56,743 nucleotides of DNA from an uncultured Lachnospiraceae bacterium (GTDB lineage: Bacteria > Bacillota > Clostridia > Lachnospirales > Lachnospiraceae). The notes below the pieces were generated by a model. That model did not search any database, was not told the origin of the DNA, and saw nothing but the letters and a program-made list of their open reading frames with translations. The position numbers and the translations under genes were made by a program. The stretch lies in the NCBI GenBank assembly GCA_910579495.1, contig CAJTVD010000013.1, positions 1 to 56,743 of the forward strand, in the 5' to 3' direction. Numbering within the stretch: the stretch's first letter is position 1; each line of letters opens with the position of its first letter. Below are positions 1-7,076 of this stretch, piece by piece.

Positions 1-2
1 AC

Positions 3-125
3 AGTAAAGAATTTTACGTCAACCGCATTGTAGAAATGTTATCAGGAATAAGTAACTTGGAATGGCTGATTAAGATTTATTCCTTTGTCAAAGTATTTGC
101 GGACGACAAGGAGGGTGTGGCATGA
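3..125 (+). CDS. C-terminal end of an unrecognised protein (cut by window start)
   Basis: An open frame runs in from the left edge and ends at the TGA at 123-125. It gives about 40 residues, ending in ...FVKVFADDKEGVA. The sequence is hydrophobic/aromatic with no recognisable motif. Its stop overlaps the start codon of the next small ORF (ATGA), so the two were probably translationally coupled. Short coupled ORFs of this kind are common in clostridial accessory regions, but I cannot assign a function. Confidence 0.45.
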   Translation, partial: SKEFYVNRIVEMLSGISNLEWLIKIYSFVKVFADDKEGVA

Positions 126-301
126 GCGACAGAGAAAAACTTATCAAGGCAGATCAAGAGAAATCCATTGACATCATTTCACACATTGATGATTTTTGGC
201 TGTTACATCAGATTTACCGCTTTATGCCACCTTGTAAGAAGAACGCTTGCTGCAAGGCTCCAGAATCCTTGTATAGATCAAGCCAGACAGGATTGCGTTG
301 A
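122..301 (+). pseudogene. Small helical ORF, 3' end replaced by IS debris
   Basis: The ATG overlaps the stop of the upstream ORF. The first 34 or so residues (MSDREKLIKADQ... to ...LLHQIYRF) look like a genuine small charged helical protein of the sort found beside phage and accessory genes. From about position 222 the frame runs into the antisense of the IS1634-like transposase fragment, and the remaining residues to 301 (Cys/Lys-rich) are presumably readthrough. The natural C-terminus has therefore probably been lost at a recombination joint near 222-230. Function unknown. Confidence 0.45.
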
Positions 302-680
302 TATCATACTTGAATTTATATTTTTGTTTTAACTTCCGGCAGATCTTATTCATTTGCAGCTGATAATAAACGGATTGGAGAAAAAGATAGCCGCCACGGA
401 AGAAGGCCTGTTTACCATAATCTAATTGCCTGTCAGCGTGGAATGGAATCAATACTGTTTTTGCTTCTTTTTCCTTTTTATATTTTTCAGTTTCTATTTT
501 CACTTCATTTCTTGCCCATGCAACAACGTCATCTCTTGTAGGGCCATGCTGCGGAAGAAGCTGTTCTAAAGTTCCCAGCTTGCGTACAATTGTAGAGGTA
601 GTACTTCCATTTGCTTTTACATAAGATTTGCAGATATAAAAAGACTCTGCATTTTTAGATTTTGTTATGTGAAGATTCAT
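222..680 (-). pseudogene. IS1634-family transposase, N-terminal fragment
   Basis: The 152-residue minus-strand frame opens with MNLHITKSKNAESFYI and contains TIVRKLGTLEQL, RGGYLFLQSVYYQL and INAILSGLIYTRILEP. These are typical of the N-terminal region of IS1634/IS4-like transposases. Such proteins are normally around 550-600 residues and carry a DDE catalytic domain further on. Here the frame stops after SSYKVA, before any DDE residue, so the element is inactive. The truncation coincides with the joint that destroys the small plus-strand ORF. The family call rests on remembered motifs, not on a search. Confidence 0.7.
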
Positions 681-830
681 ATATCATTCCTCATCTTCCT
701 ATTATACTACACAATAACATAAAATAACATATATAAAAACAAATAAATTGACACAAAAAAAACAGGTTATGTGCGACCTGCGAGTACTTTTTGGATTATT
801 TAACTGTCAAACTCCCGAGCCATAGTGACG
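222..830 (-). mobile_element. Remnant of an IS1634-like insertion sequence
   Basis: This covers the truncated transposase and the AT-rich stretch upstream of it (681 to about 830), which carries no gene and probably represents the left end and promoter of the element. The other two thirds of the element are missing. The outer boundary near 830 is a guess from the change in base composition; I could not identify a terminal inverted repeat because the opposite end is lost. Confidence 0.45.
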
Positions 831-881
831 CCGTTATCTGAACATCAAAAATAAAAAGACCATAAACAAAACGGCAGGTGG

Positions 882-910
882 TTTCTATTCTCAAAATAAG
901 ATGCTATAAT
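882..910 (+). promoter_or_regulatory. Candidate promoter of the toxin-antitoxin pair
   Basis: A perfect TATAAT lies at 905-910, about 60 bases before the antitoxin ATG. The corresponding -35 position (882-887, 17-base spacer) reads TTTCTA and is weak. Such operons are often autoregulated by the antitoxin, but I see no clear palindrome here. Confidence 0.45.
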
Positions 911-970
911 ATGGGCATAGGTGAGACATAATAACCACGATACCATAACCAGTCAGGAAGGAGTAATGCC

Positions 971-1210
971 ATGACGATGTTGGAGAATACGATTTCTATG
1001 ATAAAAGTCATGCCGGAAGCTGATTTGGCAGAGGTCCAGAATTTTGCCAGGAAGCTTCTCCAGCGGCGGGACGCGGGATGCCCATTCCCACTAAAAAGCA
1101 GGGAGGATATCTATAAAGACTTAGAAGTTTCCCGTCAACAGATTCAGAACGGCGAATATCAGGAAGCCGGGGATTTCATTGCGGAGGTCAGAAAAGAGTA
1201 TGGAATATGA
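971..1210 (+). CDS. Antitoxin of a type II toxin-antitoxin module
   Basis: This 79-residue acidic, helical protein precedes and overlaps a ParE/RelE-like toxin gene. It begins MTMLENTISMIKVMPE and contains LAEVQNFARKLLQRR, followed by a charged C-terminal half (about 44-79) that would be the toxin-wrapping segment. Size, order and overlap match RelB/YefM/Phd-like antitoxins. The likely role is to neutralise the toxin and repress the operon. A GGAAGGAG ribosome site lies just upstream. The exact antitoxin family is uncertain; the assignment leans mainly on the neighbouring toxin. Confidence 0.65.
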   Translation: MTMLENTISMIKVMPEADLAEVQNFARKLLQRRDAGCPFPLKSREDIYKDLEVSRQQIQNGEYQEAGDFIAEVRKEYGI

Positions 1211-1514
1211 TGTCGTCCTGTCTCTACGGGCACAAACGCATTTCCGGGAAATTATAAATTATCTTGTTTATGAACTTCAAAACCAACAGGCAGCAACGAG
1301 CGTTGCGGATGATTTTGATGATACGGTAGCCTGCCTTTCCCATATGGTGGGCTCGCTGAAACTTTGTGATGATAGCGTACTGCGGGCCAGAGGCTACCGT
1401 ACAATCCATTTCCGGAAACATAAGTATCTGATGGTGTATACCATAGACGGTGACCGGGCTTATGTTGAAGGCATTTACCATGACCTGCAAGATTATGAGA
1501 ATATCCTGCGCTGA
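1200..1514 (+). CDS. RelE/ParE-family toxin
   Basis: The 104-residue protein starts at the ATG at 1200, which overlaps the end of the antitoxin gene by 11 bases; an upstream in-frame start at 1179 is unlikely. It has the RelE/ParE layout: N-terminal helices (LRAQTHFREIINYLVYEL), then a C-terminal sheet with RGYRTIHFRKHKYLMVYTI and a terminal VEGIYHDLQDYENIL. This order is typical of ParE-like gyrase or RelE-like mRNA interferase toxins. Sequence alone does not say which target it hits. The conserved Arg/His/Tyr residues of the C-terminal sheet are present, so it may be functional. Confidence 0.78.
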   Translation: MEYDVVLSLRAQTHFREIINYLVYELQNQQAATSVADDFDDTVACLSHMVGSLKLCDDSVLRARGYRTIHFRKHKYLMVYTIDGDRAYVEGIYHDLQDYENILR

Positions 1515-1747
1515 TTTTGCTTGGGTGGTTCTCCAGTACATAGGGCCATAGTTCTGTACACGGCAGGCAGACAGCTGGTCTTCCCAACAATCATGGCAAG
1601 AAAAAAGGCATCAGAGGAAGCCGGACCCGCCCATAACGGCAACCTGTACAATCCGGTGCGGTGCCGTCCGTTTTTGTTTTTATGACTGTATGCAAATAAC
1701 AACGAGAGGAATTTTATGGGCCCGGCAGTTCCATTATACCAGGATTC
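1515..1747. other. Non-coding junction between TA module and DGR-like debris
   Basis: I see no convincing gene on either strand. A few open frames exist but have no ribosome site and no recognisable product. An AT-poor to AT-rich composition change near 1670-1710 fits a patchwork of unrelated fragments. Confidence 0.4.
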
Positions 1748-2023
1748 CTATAAAATTTGCGGAAAGATCGGCACCCGCCTCGGCCAAAACCAGCGGAGGG
1801 AGAAACCGTTCCAACGGTTGTCCGGATCCTACGACGGGTGTACATCGGCGGCATTAAAGTTGAGGTTGTAACCGCCTAAGCCAGTTGAACCCCAGACATT
1901 ATCAGCCCCGCGCGACGGCTAGTTGTGGCCGTTGATACCAGCGTTCCGAAGAGTACCAGCAGAGTTAGTGAGATTAAAGTTCCCGCTGCGTTGGTCGTGC
2001 TGGCTGCCGGAGGCGTGGTATTG
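1748..2023 (-). pseudogene. C-type-lectin-like C-terminal fragment resembling a DGR variable protein
   Basis: Read from 2023 to 1748 on the minus strand, one frame gives a Gly/Asn-rich sequence with the landmarks SGNFNLTNSAG, ADNVWGSTGLGGYNLNFN, AADVHPS and DNRWNGFSLRW, then a stop. This Trp-Gly-Ser, Asn-X-Asn-Phe and Asn-Gly-Phe-Ser-Leu-Arg pattern is what I expect at the end of FISUMP/DUF1566/FGE-like C-type-lectin domains, including the variable proteins of diversity-generating retroelements. Two in-frame TAG codons (after GHN and after HPS) show decay. There is no reverse transcriptase or second repeat copy nearby. It could be a decayed variable region, a template-like copy or an ordinary lectin-fold gene end. 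The family call is from pattern recognition only. Confidence 0.5.
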
Positions 2024-2034
2024 CCATTATTGAT

Positions 2035-2255
2035 TTGTGCGCAAGTTCAATATATTTTTAGGGATATTCCTCATGGTAGTGGGCAAAATATTCCATCTCC
2101 ACCCAGTCATCCACATTTGCGAGTGTTGCAAAAAGCACGGTCACAATAATATCTTTTAGTTTATGCCTTACCTTTGCCTGTTGACGGTTATCTTCAATAT
2201 ATTCCATCCACTCCAATAATTCATTTATGGCAAAATCCCCTTTTTCTTTTATCAT
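2035..2255 (-). pseudogene. ISAs1-family transposase, N-terminal fragment
   Basis: The frame opens at 2255 with MIKEKGDFAINELLEWM and contains IEDNRQQAKVRHKLKDII and FATLANVDDWVEMEYFAHYH. This is the characteristic N-terminal DDE_Tnp_1-associated region of ISAs1 transposases (DxRQ...KVxHKLxDI, then A...DDW...E...F...H). An in-frame TAA follows EEYP at 2058, after which the frame still reads KYIEL as in intact relatives before losing similarity near 2035. So it is both interrupted and truncated, and it abuts the lectin-like fragment directly. Intact relatives are about 370 residues. Confidence 0.7.
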
Positions 2256-2302
2256 ACCAAAAAAAAGAATTCATTCACAATTAATTAACTCATGCGTTTG
2301 TC

Positions 2303-2506
2303 GTGGAGAAAAAGAGGAAAGGAAATCAAAGGAGGGTAAACTGGCTTTCCAAGTCAGTTTGGATACATTTCCTATGGAAATTTCATCATACGGACGGTAG
2401 GGAAGTATGGGGAATTTCTCCTAGTGTCCGGACATGGGCAGTGCTTGTTATTCTTCTCTTGCCACTTTCTGTTTTGTGTGTTATACTGTTTTGCATAAAA
2501 GCATAA
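2303..2506 (+). CDS. Small putative membrane protein
   Basis: A 67-residue frame starts at a GTG. The N-terminal half is basic (EKKRKGNQRRV). The C-terminal half holds one strongly hydrophobic segment of about 20 residues (WAVLVILLLPLSVLC...) and ends close to the membrane exit. It sits 26 bases before the GntR gene and in the same direction, so it may be a leader or small membrane partner of the following ABC system. The start lacks a good ribosome site, and I do not recognise the family. Confidence 0.3.
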   Translation: MEKKRKGNQRRVNWLSKSVWIHFLWKFHHTDGREVWGISPSVRTWAVLVILLLPLSVLCVILFCIKA

Positions 2507-2532
2507 CAGTATAAGCGGTTAGGAGATGGATT

Positions 2533-2916
2533 GTGAAACTCATTATTTCAAATATATCGGGCATACCGATATATGAACAAATTAAGCAGCAAGTTAAATC
2601 GGCTATTATGTCCGGTGATTTACAAAAAGACGAAACGCTTCCTTCATTACGGACACTTGCTAAAGAATTAAAAATTAGTGTTTTGACTGTAACGAGAGCG
2701 TATACGGAATTAGAACAGGAGGGATTTGTAAAGAATATTCAAGGACGGGGTTGTTTTGTTTTAGGACAGGGTTCTGAACTTTTGCGGGAACAGCTAATTT
2801 GCAAGATAGAAAATAACTTATCGGAAGCAATAAACGCGGCGCGTGTTGCAAATCTTTCAGAAGAAGAATTACATCATCTTTTGAGTATTTTAATGGAGGA
2901 AAAAACAGATGAATAA
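2533..2916 (+). CDS. GntR-family transcriptional regulator (YtrA-like, short form)
   Basis: A 127-residue regulator starts at a GTG with AGGAG 12 bases upstream. The first 70 residues form a GntR winged helix: IYEQIKQQVKSAIMSGDL, LPSLRTLAKELKISVLTV and TRAYTELEQEGFV, ending in the GRGCFV wing. The remaining 50 or so residues form a short helical tail, as in the YtrA subfamily, which lacks a large ligand domain. YtrA-type regulators usually repress the ABC operon they head, responding to cell-wall antibiotics or envelope stress. Its stop overlaps the start of the ABC ATPase by 8 bases, supporting that role here. Confidence 0.88.
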   Translation: MKLIISNISGIPIYEQIKQQVKSAIMSGDLQKDETLPSLRTLAKELKISVLTVTRAYTELEQEGFVKNIQGRGCFVLGQGSELLREQLICKIENNLSEAINAARVANLSEEELHHLLSILMEEKTDE

Positions 2917-3769
2917 TTATTTAGAAGTAAGAAATCTATCAAAATCTTTTGAGGGTTTCCGGTTACATGACATTACCTTTACTTTACCAAAAGGGTATAT
3001 TATGGGACTGGTCGGGCCAAATGGCTCTGGAAAAACTACCACGATAAAACTCATACTGAATATGTTAAAACGTACAAGTGGGGAAGTAAAGATTTTAGGA
3101 TTTGACAATATTGCCAACGAACAGGAAGCAAAAAGAAATTTAGGCGTTGTTTTTGACTCCAATTATTTTAGTGATGAGTGGAAAATCTCACAGGTTGAAA
3201 AGTCTGTATCAGCTTTTTATGAAAATTGGAATAAGCAAAAATTTTCAGAAATATTGAAAAGGTTTCATATCCAACCCTCTAAAAAGGTAAAAGAACTTTC
3301 CAAAGGTATGCAGATGAAACTTATGCTTGCCTGTGCTTTTTCTTATGATGCAAAATTATTAATATTAGATGAACCTACCAGCGGGCTTGATCCTGTTTCA
3401 AGAGATGGACTTCTTCATATTTTGTCGGAATATATTGAAGACGGGGAACACAGCGTTTTGTTCTCTACCCATATTACCGGGGATTTGGAACGGGCTGCTG
3501 ACTACATTACCTATATCAGTTATGGGGAATTGTTTTTTAGTGGCGGTAAAGATGAGTTTATAGATAGTTTTAGAATAGTCAAAGGTGGGTGTGAAGAACT
3601 ATCTGTGGATTTGAACAAAAAAATCTTTGGTATCAGGAACTTCTCAACTGGATTTGAAGCTCTTGTTAAAACCGAGGATTTGAAACAGTTTGCACACTTA
3701 AATGTGGAACCGGCAACCATTGACGATATTGTGGTATTTACCAGCAAGAGGGGTGGACAGTATGAGTAA
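2909..3769 (+). CDS. ABC transporter ATP-binding protein (YtrB/BcrA type)
   Basis: This 286-residue ATPase has a Walker A GPNGSGKTT near residue 36, a signature LSKGMQMKL, a Walker B LLILDEPTSGLDP and an H-loop STH. A C-terminal extension of about 70 residues follows the nucleotide-binding domain. It overlaps the GntR gene upstream and the permease gene downstream (8 bases each), so the three form one tightly coupled operon. The likely role is ATP hydrolysis for a small exporter or resistance pump of the BcrAB/YtrBC kind. The substrate cannot be told from sequence. Confidence 0.9.
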   Translation: MNNYLEVRNLSKSFEGFRLHDITFTLPKGYIMGLVGPNGSGKTTTIKLILNMLKRTSGEVKILGFDNIANEQEAKRNLGVVFDSNYFSDEWKISQVEKSVSAFYENWNKQKFSEILKRFHIQPSKKVKELSKGMQMKLMLACAFSYDAKLLILDEPTSGLDPVSRDGLLHILSEYIEDGEHSVLFSTHITGDLERAADYITYISYGELFFSGGKDEFIDSFRIVKGGCEELSVDLNKKIFGIRNFSTGFEALVKTEDLKQFAHLNVEPATIDDIVVFTSKRGGQYE

Positions 3770-4412
3770 TATTTGGAAATCAGCAAAACTGGATTTTTCT
3801 TTAATAAAGCCTTATGTGAAAACAATATGTTTCACAATGGTATTGCCTGTTATATTTGCCGCCATTAACCGTTCTTTGTTGACAGGAATTTCATTTGCAA
3901 TGTGCTTTATTGCAATGACAACGGGATATACCTTTTCTATTACAGAAAAGAACTCTATGGAACGGCTTTACGGCATTTTGCCAATCCGAAAAAGTGACAT
4001 GGTTATTGGGCGCTATATTTTTATCATTATCATGGGTTTCACTGCACTAATATTTTCTTTAATTACACACCCTGTCATATTAACTATTTTGGGAGAAAGC
4101 ATTAATATATTCGATTATATAAGTGCTGCTGTCATAGGGATATTCCTTTTTGCTCTTTATACAGTTTTTCAATTGCCCGGATATTATAAACTTGGTTCTA
4201 TCAAAGGCAGAGTATTTATGTATATCCCGGTTGCAGGATTTTTGATGACCTTGTTACTCATTACAAAAATTCCTGTCGGTGAAAATAAGCTGCTTTTTAC
4301 AGTTATCAATTCCCCTGTTCTGCTAATGTTATTAGCTATCATTTTTGTTATTGCAATGTATGTTGTTTCCATATCGGCATCTATTAAGATATTGAAAAAT
4401 AAAGAAATGTGA
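3762..4412 (+). CDS. ABC-2 type permease
   Basis: A 216-residue membrane protein begins at MSNIWKSAKLDF; an upstream in-frame start at 3702 lies inside the ATPase gene and is unlikely. I count six hydrophobic segments, spaced as in ABC-2 permeases of bacitracin/YtrC-like exporters, with the cytoplasmic motif ITEKNSMERLYGILPI after the second segment. That ...EKN..E.LY.ILPI.K motif recurs in this permease group. It is the membrane partner of the preceding ATPase. Confidence 0.85.
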   Translation: MSNIWKSAKLDFSLIKPYVKTICFTMVLPVIFAAINRSLLTGISFAMCFIAMTTGYTFSITEKNSMERLYGILPIRKSDMVIGRYIFIIIMGFTALIFSLITHPVILTILGESINIFDYISAAVIGIFLFALYTVFQLPGYYKLGSIKGRVFMYIPVAGFLMTLLLITKIPVGENKLLFTVINSPVLLMLLAIIFVIAMYVVSISASIKILKNKEM

Positions 4413-4421
4413 GGTGAGGGC

Positions 4422-4571
4422 ATGGATTTTACTGTTTTGGCCGTAGGGCTTTTAATAGGCGTTGGAATACCGCTTAGAAACAAGGCTATCAAAGAATATA
4501 GGAAAAAAGGGGACAAAGACAACAATCTTCAAGAGCCGGCAAAGGAGTATGATTTTATATGGGTGAAATAG
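4422..4571 (+). CDS. Small single-pass membrane protein
   Basis: A 49-residue ORF with a good GAGGTGAGGG ribosome site. It starts MDFTVLAVGLLIGVGIPL, a hydrophobic N-terminal segment, followed by a basic, Lys-rich cytoplasmic tail. It lies 9 bases after the permease and overlaps the start of the KTR gene, so it is almost certainly translated with them. Small proteins of this kind are common between cargo genes of Tn916-like elements; I do not know its function. Confidence 0.5.
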   Translation: MDFTVLAVGLLIGVGIPLRNKAIKEYRKKGDKDNNLQEPAKEYDFIWVK

Positions 4572-4747
4572 ACTGGATTTTATGCCCTTTCTGCGGAAGT
4601 AAAACAAGGACTAAAGTCCGCAAAGATACCGTCCTTATAAATTTTCCCCTATTTTGTCCTAAATGTAAACAGGAAAGTTTAATTGAAGCAAAAGAATATC
4701 AGATATTTGTTATCAAAGAGCCAGACGCACAGACGCAGAGCCGATAA
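4559..4747 (+). CDS. Cysteine-rich KTR-domain protein
   Basis: This 62-residue protein carries two CxxC knuckles, CPFCGSKTRTKVR and CPKC, matching the cysteine-rich KTR family, which is typical of conjugative transposon cargo. The four cysteines probably bind one zinc. The family has no settled function. Its presence, with the low GC of 2300-5770 compared with the neighbouring chromosome, supports a horizontally acquired block. Confidence 0.8.
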   Translation: MGEIDWILCPFCGSKTRTKVRKDTVLINFPLFCPKCKQESLIEAKEYQIFVIKEPDAQTQSR

Positions 4748-4820
4748 CGCATGAGTAATTTATTCATAGTTATTAGCTCTGCTTTTTTGTATATTTTATT
4801 AAATAAAGGAACGCTTATAC

Positions 4821-5534
4821 ATGGAAGAATATATCTTAAAAGTAAATAACCTATGCAAAAAATATGGGAACACCATAGTTTTACAGGAAGTGTCTTTATC
4901 AGTGCCAACAGGAAGTATTTACGGGCTTATTGGTGAAAATGGTGCGGGAAAGACGACATTGTTTCGCATTTTGGCTGGACTATCGCGGCAAACTTCCGGC
5001 CAGGTAGTATTAGCGAATGCCAATACAGAAGCAGAGATGATAAAGGAACGTAGAAATATCGGGTTTATGATTGAAGCGCCTGCCCTATATTCTAATTTGT
5101 CTGTTTTGGAAAACCTATATATCAGCCAACTGCAATATTGCGGAAAAAAAGATACTGACTGTGCAAATCAGACTTTAGAATTAGTGGGATTATATGGTCA
5201 AAAGCAAAAAAGGGCAAAACATTTATCTTTAGGTATGAAGCAGCGGTTATCACTTGCCAGCGCATTACTTCACAATCCTAAACTCCTAATACTGGACGAA
5301 CCTGCTAACGGGCTTGATCCAATGGGAATTATTGCATTTAGGAAACTGCTTCTGAAACTTAACGCAGATAATAATATTTCAATCATTATATCAAGTCATA
5401 TCTTGGATGAGTTAGAACATATTGCAACGGACTACAGTTTTTTACATAATGGTAAACTGCTTAAAGAAATATCTTCGTCAGACATTTTCAAATCCGCAGA
5501 TAGTTTGGAGCTTATGAAGAACAGAAAGAAATAG
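4821..5534 (+). CDS. Lantibiotic-immunity-type ABC ATPase, probably C-terminally truncated
   Basis: A 237-residue ATPase with Walker A GENGAGKTT, signature LSLGMKQRL, Walker B LLILDEPANGLDP and the SSHILDELEHIA H-loop segment. It resembles BcrA/LanF/NisF-like proteins for bacitracin or lantibiotic self-protection. Full-length relatives usually run to about 300 residues and are followed by one or two permeases. Here the frame ends soon after the nucleotide-binding domain (...SADSLELMKNRKK), exactly where HsdS-like sequence begins in another frame, and no permease follows. The gene has therefore probably lost its tail and its membrane partner. Confidence 0.75.
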   Translation: MEEYILKVNNLCKKYGNTIVLQEVSLSVPTGSIYGLIGENGAGKTTLFRILAGLSRQTSGQVVLANANTEAEMIKERRNIGFMIEAPALYSNLSVLENLYISQLQYCGKKDTDCANQTLELVGLYGQKQKRAKHLSLGMKQRLSLASALLHNPKLLILDEPANGLDPMGIIAFRKLLLKLNADNNISIIISSHILDELEHIATDYSFLHNGKLLKEISSSDIFKSADSLELMKNRKK

Positions 5535-5770
5535 CAGATTATCTTAAACAAAAATGTTTGGCAATAGATAACCTTATTGCTAAGAAAGAGCAATACCTCT
5601 CCGAAATAGAAAATTACAAAAAACGGGAAGAAGACCAAATGGGAAATGAATTGATTTTGCCGGAAAATTATAAACAAACATATGACAAGATTGTGAAAAT
5701 GATTGAAACTGCAAAATATAAAGTATTTGTCACTAAGGCGCTGCACGGGGAAGTGTTTCCTATTGGTTGA
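5516..5770 (+). pseudogene. Fused debris: HsdS C-terminus plus DUF1016/YhcG N-terminus
   Basis: From 5516 the frame reads EEQKEIADYLKQKC followed by NLIAKKEQYLSEIENYKK. This is the distal conserved helix of type I restriction specificity subunits (normally EEQ..IA.YLD.K...ID.LI..K...I..L.EYK). At 5639 an internal ATG starts MGNELILPENYKQTYDKIV and MIETAKYKVFVT, typical of the N-terminus of DUF1016/YhcG PD-(D/E)XK nucleases often linked to type I R-M loci. It then ends abruptly at 5770. Both genes are tiny fragments, so no function remains. Confidence 0.65.
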
Positions 5771-5800
5771 TTTTATATACTAAAGTATCGTGATGGTCGA

Positions 5801-5830
5801 TTGAATGGCATAGGCGCTTCTTGCTATAAT
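5801..5830 (+). promoter_or_regulatory. Promoter of the XRE regulator/ABC operon
   Basis: TTGAAT at 5801-5806 and TATAAT at 5825-5830 are separated by 18 bases and point at the XRE gene. The promoter is bracketed by AAAGTAT at 5782-5788 and its inverse ATACTTT at 5844-5850, which could be regulator half-sites. Confidence 0.65.
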
Positions 5831-5874
5831 AATGACAAAAAGAATACTTTGAGGGATGCAGGAGAATAAAGACC

Positions 5875-7005
5875 ATGAATAAATTGAATTTATCGGACAA
5901 TATCGTAAGGCTCCGCCATGAAAAGAAGCTGACCCAGGAAGAGCTGGCTGATTTCCTGGGTGTCACCAAAGCATCTGTATCCAAATGGGAAAAAGGGATC
6001 AATACGCCAGACCTTTTGCTTTTGCCCCAGCTTGCCGCATATTTTGATGTATCAGTAGACCAACTGATCGGATATGAAGCCCAGCTTTCCAGCCAGCAGA
6101 TCCGGCGTCAATATGCAGACCTGTCGAGAGATTTTGCGTCCCTTCCCTTTGCGGATGCCCTGGAGAGGGCTAGGAAGATCGCCCATAAATATTATGCCTG
6201 CTATCCCCTTCTGCTCCAGCTTGGGATTCTGTACTGGAATCATTCCATGCTGGCAGGGACAGAGGAGGAACGCAGGTCCATCCTTCAGGAAGCGGTGGGA
6301 TGGTGTGACCGGATCGTAGAAAACTGCAGTGATGTGGGCGTTTGCAGCGACGCTGTGGTTCTGAGGGCAGGGTTATCCCTCCAGCTTGGAAATGCGGCAG
6401 AGGCCATTGAAGCGTTGGAACCTGCTGCAGATCCCAGCCGCCTTGCCGGGCAGAAGGGAACCTTGCTGGTACAGGCGTACCAATTATCCGGAGATAGGGA
6501 AAGGGCAAAGGACTATGTCCAGGTAAAGCAATATTTGGATTTGCTGGATTTCACAGGCGATGCCATACTGGCCCTGTCCATGAATGAAGACGATATAGAT
6601 CAGTGCGAGGAGACTATCCGGCGTATCACAGGGATCATGGAACTGTATCACCTGGAAGAACTTCAACCCAACGCAGCCGCGCAGTTTCATTTCCAGTCAG
6701 CCATGGTTTATGCGGTAAATGGGAGGGAGGGGGAAGCGTTAGCCAGGCTCCGCCTTTTTGGGACATGTGTGGGAAAACTGCTGAAGGCAGAGCAGGCTGT
6801 GCTTCATGGAGACGATTACTTTGACCGGCTGGACCGGTGGATCGAAGGATTGCCCCTGGGAAGCATGGCGCCCCGGGATAAAAGTTTTATCTGTCAGAGC
6901 CTGTGCAAAGCTTTGCAGCACTCTGCTTTTGACAGCCTGAGGGAAAAAGAGGAATTCCAAAGGCTTGTCCGCAGATTAGCGGAGGGAGAAGGAGAGTGCT
7001 GTTAA
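5875..7005 (+). CDS. XRE-family regulator with C-terminal TPR-like sensor domain
   Basis: A 376-residue protein. Residues 5-65 form a classic XRE/Cro helix-turn-helix (IVRLRHEKKLTQEELADFLG, VTKASVSKWEKG, LLPQLAAYFDVSVDQLIGY). The remaining 300 residues are helical repeats with TPR-like spacing (for example ALERARKIAHKYY, AAEAIEALEPAADPSRLAG) and no enzyme motif. Regulators of this layout typically sit beside ABC exporters and control them. The ABC pair follows about 70 bases downstream in the same direction. The AGGAGAATAAAGACC site fixes the start. Confidence 0.85.
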   Translation: MNKLNLSDNIVRLRHEKKLTQEELADFLGVTKASVSKWEKGINTPDLLLLPQLAAYFDVSVDQLIGYEAQLSSQQIRRQYADLSRDFASLPFADALERARKIAHKYYACYPLLLQLGILYWNHSMLAGTEEERRSILQEAVGWCDRIVENCSDVGVCSDAVVLRAGLSLQLGNAAEAIEALEPAADPSRLAGQKGTLLVQAYQLSGDRERAKDYVQVKQYLDLLDFTGDAILALSMNEDDIDQCEETIRRITGIMELYHLEELQPNAAAQFHFQSAMVYAVNGREGEALARLRLFGTCVGKLLKAEQAVLHGDDYFDRLDRWIEGLPLGSMAPRDKSFICQSLCKALQHSAFDSLREKEEFQRLVRRLAEGEGECC

Positions 7006-7076
7006 AAATAGATTTTTAACAGGTAAATTTGTGTTTGCGCCCAAATTCGCGGGCTGGGCAAGAATGGAGGATCATT

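Noticed and set aside
1925..2149. 74-residue plus-strand frame
   Set aside because: It is the complement of the lectin-like and ISAs1 fragments, which show recognisable motifs on the minus strand.
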